Shown here in pieces: positions 60,321 to 64,000 of a DNA stretch of 64,000 bases (positions are counted from its first letter, which is position 1; each line of letters opens with the position of its first letter). The notes under the pieces were generated by a model. The model was not told where the DNA came from. It worked only from the letters and a program-made list of their open reading frames with translations, and made no database searches. The stretch comes from Malurus cyaneus samueli (taxonomy: Eukaryota; Chordata; Aves; Passeriformes; Maluridae). The translations under genes were made by a program, and so were the position numbers. The DNA is taken from assembly GCA_009741485.1 (NCBI GenBank), contig CM019214.1, forward strand, positions 52,407,310 through 52,471,309, read 5' to 3'.

Positions 60321-61315
60321 CTGAAAGGGAGAAAAATCTCAGAATTAATAGATGCATTTTATTTAATCTAAACATGTTAAATGGACTCAATTATTTATGT
60401 TGAAGAAAAAAAAAAAACTGTATGCATTTCCCAGGTGAGATTCCTGACTACAGTGAGTAGTTATCCGGTCAGGCTTCAATATTTTTCAGTTTCTTTCCAA
60501 TGTGACTGCAAAAGAATTAAAAATGACTCAAAAATGCCAAGTTCTCTATAGTATTGTAGGATACTGCTCGAATTTAGGGACTTCAAGACCTCTCTGGTCC
60601 AATCTTATGCTCAAAGCAGGGGTAGCACTGAAGTCAGACCAGGGTGCTCAAATATTTATCTAATTAGGTCTTGAAAACCTTCAAGGAGAGAGATGGCACA
60701 ACCTCTCCAAGCTGCTCTACTGCTGGACAGTCATCCGTATATCCAGTCAGAATATTTCCTGTTTCAACTTATGGCCACTGTGACACATTGTGCTGCCATT
60801 CTACAGGCGAATGTCCTGCCTACACCTTCCAATCTGGCTGTGGCTCTGTCACTTTAGCTTGATAACAGATTTTAATTCAGTTCAGGCATCAGTATCACAA
60901 ACTGTGGAAAGGGCTGCCAAAGTGTGTCCCTTGCTTTGTTGTATTCAGCCCAAAATTTGTCTTCCTATTGCTGTTATCTAGAGTTATATATGATCTCTTG
61001 GTCTATGTGGCCACATTTATACCAGTAACTCATCCATCACTGGCTGCAAAAAAGCTGATTTAATATAATAAGTTTCATATATTGACCTATGTCTTGTATA
61101 TAAAATATAATTTTACATTAGCATTGCTATTAAATGCTCTAAAAAAAAATAATACCCATTGGCAATTGTTTAAGTTTGAAAAAATGTCGCTGTGGTTTTC
61201 ATTTGAAAACAAGCAAAAATCTAATAATTTTGCTGAACAGAACTTATTAATACTAACATCCAGTCAACCATAAATATTTTATAAGTATATAATGGAAAGA
61301 TTATGAAAGGCTTGC
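60321..61315 (-). other. SCEL: SCEL intron, GC-AG type
   Basis: Intron of 995 bp whose donor reads GCAAGC instead of GT and whose acceptor is a normal CTTTCAG. It contains a CR1 copy (about 60550-60960) in the same orientation as the gene. Confidence 0.7.
60550..60960 (-). mobile_element. CR1 LINE fragment, minus orientation
   Basis: On the plus strand it reads as the reverse complement of CR1: CAAGACCTCTCTGGTCCAATC, a GCTCAAAGCAGGGGTAGCAC-type stretch, AACCTTCAAGGAGAGAGATG, CACAACCTCTCCAAGCTGC, CCAGTCAGAATATTTCCTG and TTTCAACTTATGGCCACTGT. Boundaries are approximate and the terminal 8-bp repeats are lost. It fills much of the GC-AG intron of SCEL. Confidence 0.8.
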
Positions 61316-61372
61316 CTCTTATTTTTTTGATCAGCAGTATTTTTTTCAGTCAAATCTGGACGCTCTTTTCCA
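61316..61372 (-). CDS. SCEL: SCEL exon: degenerate repeat, GC donor
   Basis: 57-nt exon, one codon shorter than its neighbours. It encodes GKERPDLTEKNTADQKNK plus AG. Acceptor is TTTTTTTTCAG (AG at 61374-61373). The donor is AG|GCAAGC (GC at 61315-61314): no GT is present at the position the phase demands, so this is called a GC-AG intron. The repeat core (L-x-x-LIKVNP) is lost, leaving only charged and Asn-rich sequence. Phase (1 in, 2 out) fits both neighbours exactly, which is the main support. Confidence 0.75.
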
Positions 61373-62998
61373 CTGAAAAAAAAACCCAAATAGAACTGTT
61401 AAGATATTCCCCCTATCTAGGAAGAAATAAAGTGCCATAAAAGAAAGAAATATATTTATGCACACATTAAAAAGAAAAATAAGTAAGTTTTTGATTAACT
61501 TTATGTTCAAAATTTGCAAACACCTTTGTTATTGAAGAAAATATGTTTATAATTTTCCCCTAGCAAGGTAAAGTCCAGTATAATTTATTTATTTGTAAAA
61601 ATTACTATCCAGTACATCCATGAAAATAAAAATGCTTTTTTAAATGGCAACAGTGTCATAGTTGAAGATTGTTCTTTGTCAGTGAAGACAGTGAAGAAGA
61701 ATCATAAACTTTCAAAGAATTCAGAACTAATTTACAAACTTCAAGTAGCTTTATGTTTGCATCATTTATCTGCAAAAGTAATTTTTTATTTAAACTAAGA
61801 AACTTTAGCTTCTCAAGATAACACCTAAATATATGGCCAAATGTCCAAAACTTTGCTTCTGGAATGAAAAGAAAATACCTCAATGTGTCATCATGGTTAA
61901 CAATTAAAGCACTGACTATGCCTGTATTTGTACTGATGGTGTTAGTATCCAAAGACTCATATATTCTCACAAAAGGAATCATTTCCTTTGATTTCATAAA
62001 TACAGTTAAACTAGAGCCTAGGTTTTCTTCTATTTTCTTTATGGTTCAATGAATTTGAGAATTAAATGACTTATGAAAAGTACTGTAACTGCTATAAGAA
62101 AAACCCCATGATTCTCTTTGGTAGAAGTGGAAAGCAAAACAAAAGGTCAAGTTAGCTCTGTGAAAATCATAATTTGGTCATGTCAGTTTTAAGACTGATA
62201 GACTTAAAATTTTGGATACTCCTAAAATTCAGTAGTGCCTCAAAGCCTTGGACTCTATCCTAATAAACTCTCTGTGAGTTAACTTTTTTTTTTTTTTTTA
62301 AATATACTAAATTTAGAGTTTAGTGCTGAATGCGTATCTATATGCATGTGTATGTGTGCATATATGTAAGATTGTCTATTGTAACATAGATGATCACAGG
62401 TTGGCAACATTTATGTGCTGTTACTGTTCAAAGCATGATTTTTGAAAATTTTTCTGTAGAATATCAGTGCTTGGAGCGACAAACATTACACAGCTCTCAC
62501 TAGCACATTATCCCACCAGTTCTTCCCTTTCTCTGTGCTGAAGGGCTGCTTGCAGAACTCCAGAAACTTGGCTTGAAACTCACTGAACTGACACACAGTT
62601 CAAAAAAGTCAGTTCAAGCTGCTCTCTATGGATCACTTCCCTTGATGATTGAAATGCTTTGCTACACCTAGCTGAGCAATGCTTACCATCCACGAATTCT
62701 ACAATATTTTGTTTACTGCTCCTTCTCTAACCATATCAATATATTTCAGTAATAGTTTAATTGTGCAAGCATATAAGACATGCAAGGAAGCTTGCCATAT
62801 ATGGTACTTGTTCAGCTGATAGTGCTGAATGCCAGTGAATTAATCTGTATTTTTTATTCATCTTTCTGTGTAAGGAATGCTACTTACTAATCTATAAACA
62901 TTTTACAGATTAGCAACATTACCTTTCCTGACATTCTCTTGGTTGCAAACTACTCACTGCCTTAGAAAATAAGGGCTTGAGGAACTTTGAAGACTTAC
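61373..62998 (-). other. SCEL: SCEL intron (1.6 kb)
   Basis: Intron with a poly(T) run (about 62285-62300) and a TATG/TGTA alternating purine-pyrimidine stretch (about 62336-62370). A 113-codon minus-strand open stretch at 61656-61997 is AT-rich, unlike SCEL, and lacks fitting splice phases. Confidence 0.8.
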
Positions 62999-63058
62999 TC
63001 CTTGTCACTTATGAAAGAACTTGGATTCACTTTCCTGAGGTTATCGAGGTCTTCATTC
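62999..63058 (-). CDS. SCEL: SCEL exon: sciellin repeat
   Basis: 60-nt (20-codon) exon, the typical size of a sciellin repeat unit. It encodes NEDLDNLRKVNPSSFISDK plus GA; the next exon supplies T to give Asp. Acceptor AG is at 63060-63059 after CTGTCTCTAC, and donor GA|GTAAGT is perfect apart from the A (GT at 62998-62997). DLDNL and KVNP are the conserved core of the repeat in mammals. It is the only repeat in the window with an intact core. Confidence 0.93.
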
Positions 63059-64000
63059 CTGTAGAGACAGAACAAAACCCAGATCAAATCACAGTTAGTA
63101 TAGCCAGCTGTCAATTAGTAAAATTAAACACTCATTTAAAAAAATCTTATAATTGACACATTCTTTATGAAAAAAAAAATTGAACAGATGACCACTTTTT
63201 TAATAAATCAAAGCTATTTATATATACAGCAATATGCCCATCATATGCGCATTAAGCACATACTCTTTCTGGAATAGAAGGACAAAATTATGTTTTGGAA
63301 ACAACAAATTATACCTAGTACTTATGTCAAAAAGAATAATTCCTGCTGAACATGCATTGTGGTCAACTTCAAGGAGTGCCCGACTTCTAACAGGCTATGA
63401 TATAACAATAAAATCTTTACCAAGTAGTACAATCAACTAAGTACTCCTGATAGATGTGTGATTCATATCTTATCTAAAAAGTAACTATGGATTAAGTCCT
63501 TCTACCTAAATTTTAAAAAAAGTTCTTTTGTCTATTTGGTAGGGTATGCAGACCAGTTCCTTCCCAAGTAAACACACTCTTCACACAAGAAACTTCATAT
63601 TTAAACTGAGGGATGCTGAGATCTCATTGTATCCAATGATTCTTGCATTTCCACACAAGAGATAGAATGCGATTTATAATTACTATCTGATGTAAAGAAA
63701 AAAAATCTTCCCTGAATTAGATCTTTTTGATTAATTAATTTGCCTTTTTCAATATGCTAATATTAAACATATATTAACGTAACATAACTATTAAAAATAG
63801 AAATGTAAATAAAGGTATTTTATACTTTTTGAACGAAACATCTAGCACTATCAACACAAAATATGGAGCGTTGCTTTGAGTACCTTTATTTCCCTTCAAA
63901 GTGTTGTACTGCTGTTAAATTTCTATAAAACATTTAATTTCCGTGACAAACATTTTCAAAATGCAAACTCCTCTACTGAAAATTTTCCAGCAACATTACT
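63059..64000 (-). other. SCEL: SCEL intron at the right window edge
   Basis: AT-rich sequence upstream of the first visible SCEL exon. A splice-like interval near 63.89-63.93 kb was tested and fails the required reading frame. No other feature recognised. Confidence 0.7.

Larger units (their letters stand above)
51014..63058 (-). other. SCEL: SCEL gene span (3' half; 5' exons outside window)
   Basis: Minus-strand gene with eight exons in a continuous phase chain: 62999-63058, 61316-61372, 60261-60320, 58668-58757, 55986-56060, 54573-54681, 52184-52286 and the last coding exon 51152-51168. Sciellin is a precursor of the cornified envelope of stratified epithelia, with a repeat domain that transglutaminase cross-links and a C-terminal LIM domain (family knowledge). 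The first visible exon encodes the diagnostic repeat core NEDLDNL-KVNP. The LIM exons are very close to human SCEL. The N-terminal region and most repeats should lie to the right of position 64000. Confidence 0.93.

Noticed and set aside
61656..61997. 113-codon minus-strand open stretch within SCEL
   Set aside because: It lies between two phase-matched SCEL exons, is AT-rich with no sciellin similarity, and lacks flanking splice sites of the right phase.
63880..63940. Splice-like interval that might be one more SCEL exon
   Set aside because: The acceptor and donor look acceptable, but the frame required by the next exon contains a TAA stop, and there is no repeat-like sequence.

Overview
This is vertebrate nuclear DNA, almost certainly from a bird. 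It holds several copies of the avian CR1 retroposon (the clearest ends in the 8-bp ATTCTGTG repeat near 16.28 kb), its genes are split into small GT-AG exons in AT-rich introns, and it has one sharp CpG island (about 38.4-39.5 kb). I see no bacterial-type genes, operons, CRISPR arrays or tRNA genes.

Two protein-coding genes can be supported, both on the minus strand and arranged head to tail. From right to left: (1) the 3' half of SCEL (sciellin), eight exons between 63058 and 51152, encoding degenerate sciellin repeats, a linker, a complete C-terminal LIM domain split over two exons, and a tiny last coding exon; (2) about 12 kb of intergenic DNA (51.0-39.1 kb) with CR1 relics and AT-rich, possibly regulatory stretches; (3) SLAIN1, starting in the CpG island (start codon at 39105) and running left through exons at 38.7, 35.5, 12.1, 10.1 and 7.8 kb. 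The last SLAIN1 exons are not found and should lie beyond position 1. The order SCEL-SLAIN1 in the same orientation matches human 13q22, which supports the SLAIN1 rather than SLAIN2 assignment.

Exon joins were checked by codon phase. All SCEL joins and all SLAIN1 joins keep one continuous reading frame. The exception lies inside SLAIN1 exon 1, whose conserved pieces sit in three different frames, best explained by several single-base deletions in a very GC-rich exon. A 150-nt SLAIN1 exon at 12.1 kb can be included or skipped without changing frame and is absent from the human canonical protein as I remember it. One SCEL intron appears to use a GC donor.

The two genes have no known joint pathway. 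SLAIN1 is a microtubule plus-end protein and SCEL a cornified-envelope precursor of stratified epithelia; they are simply neighbours. I found no previously undescribed system. The best leads are the broken exon 1, the cassette exon, the GC-AG intron, and a set of coding-like but broken minus-strand fragments at 0.36-2.34 kb.
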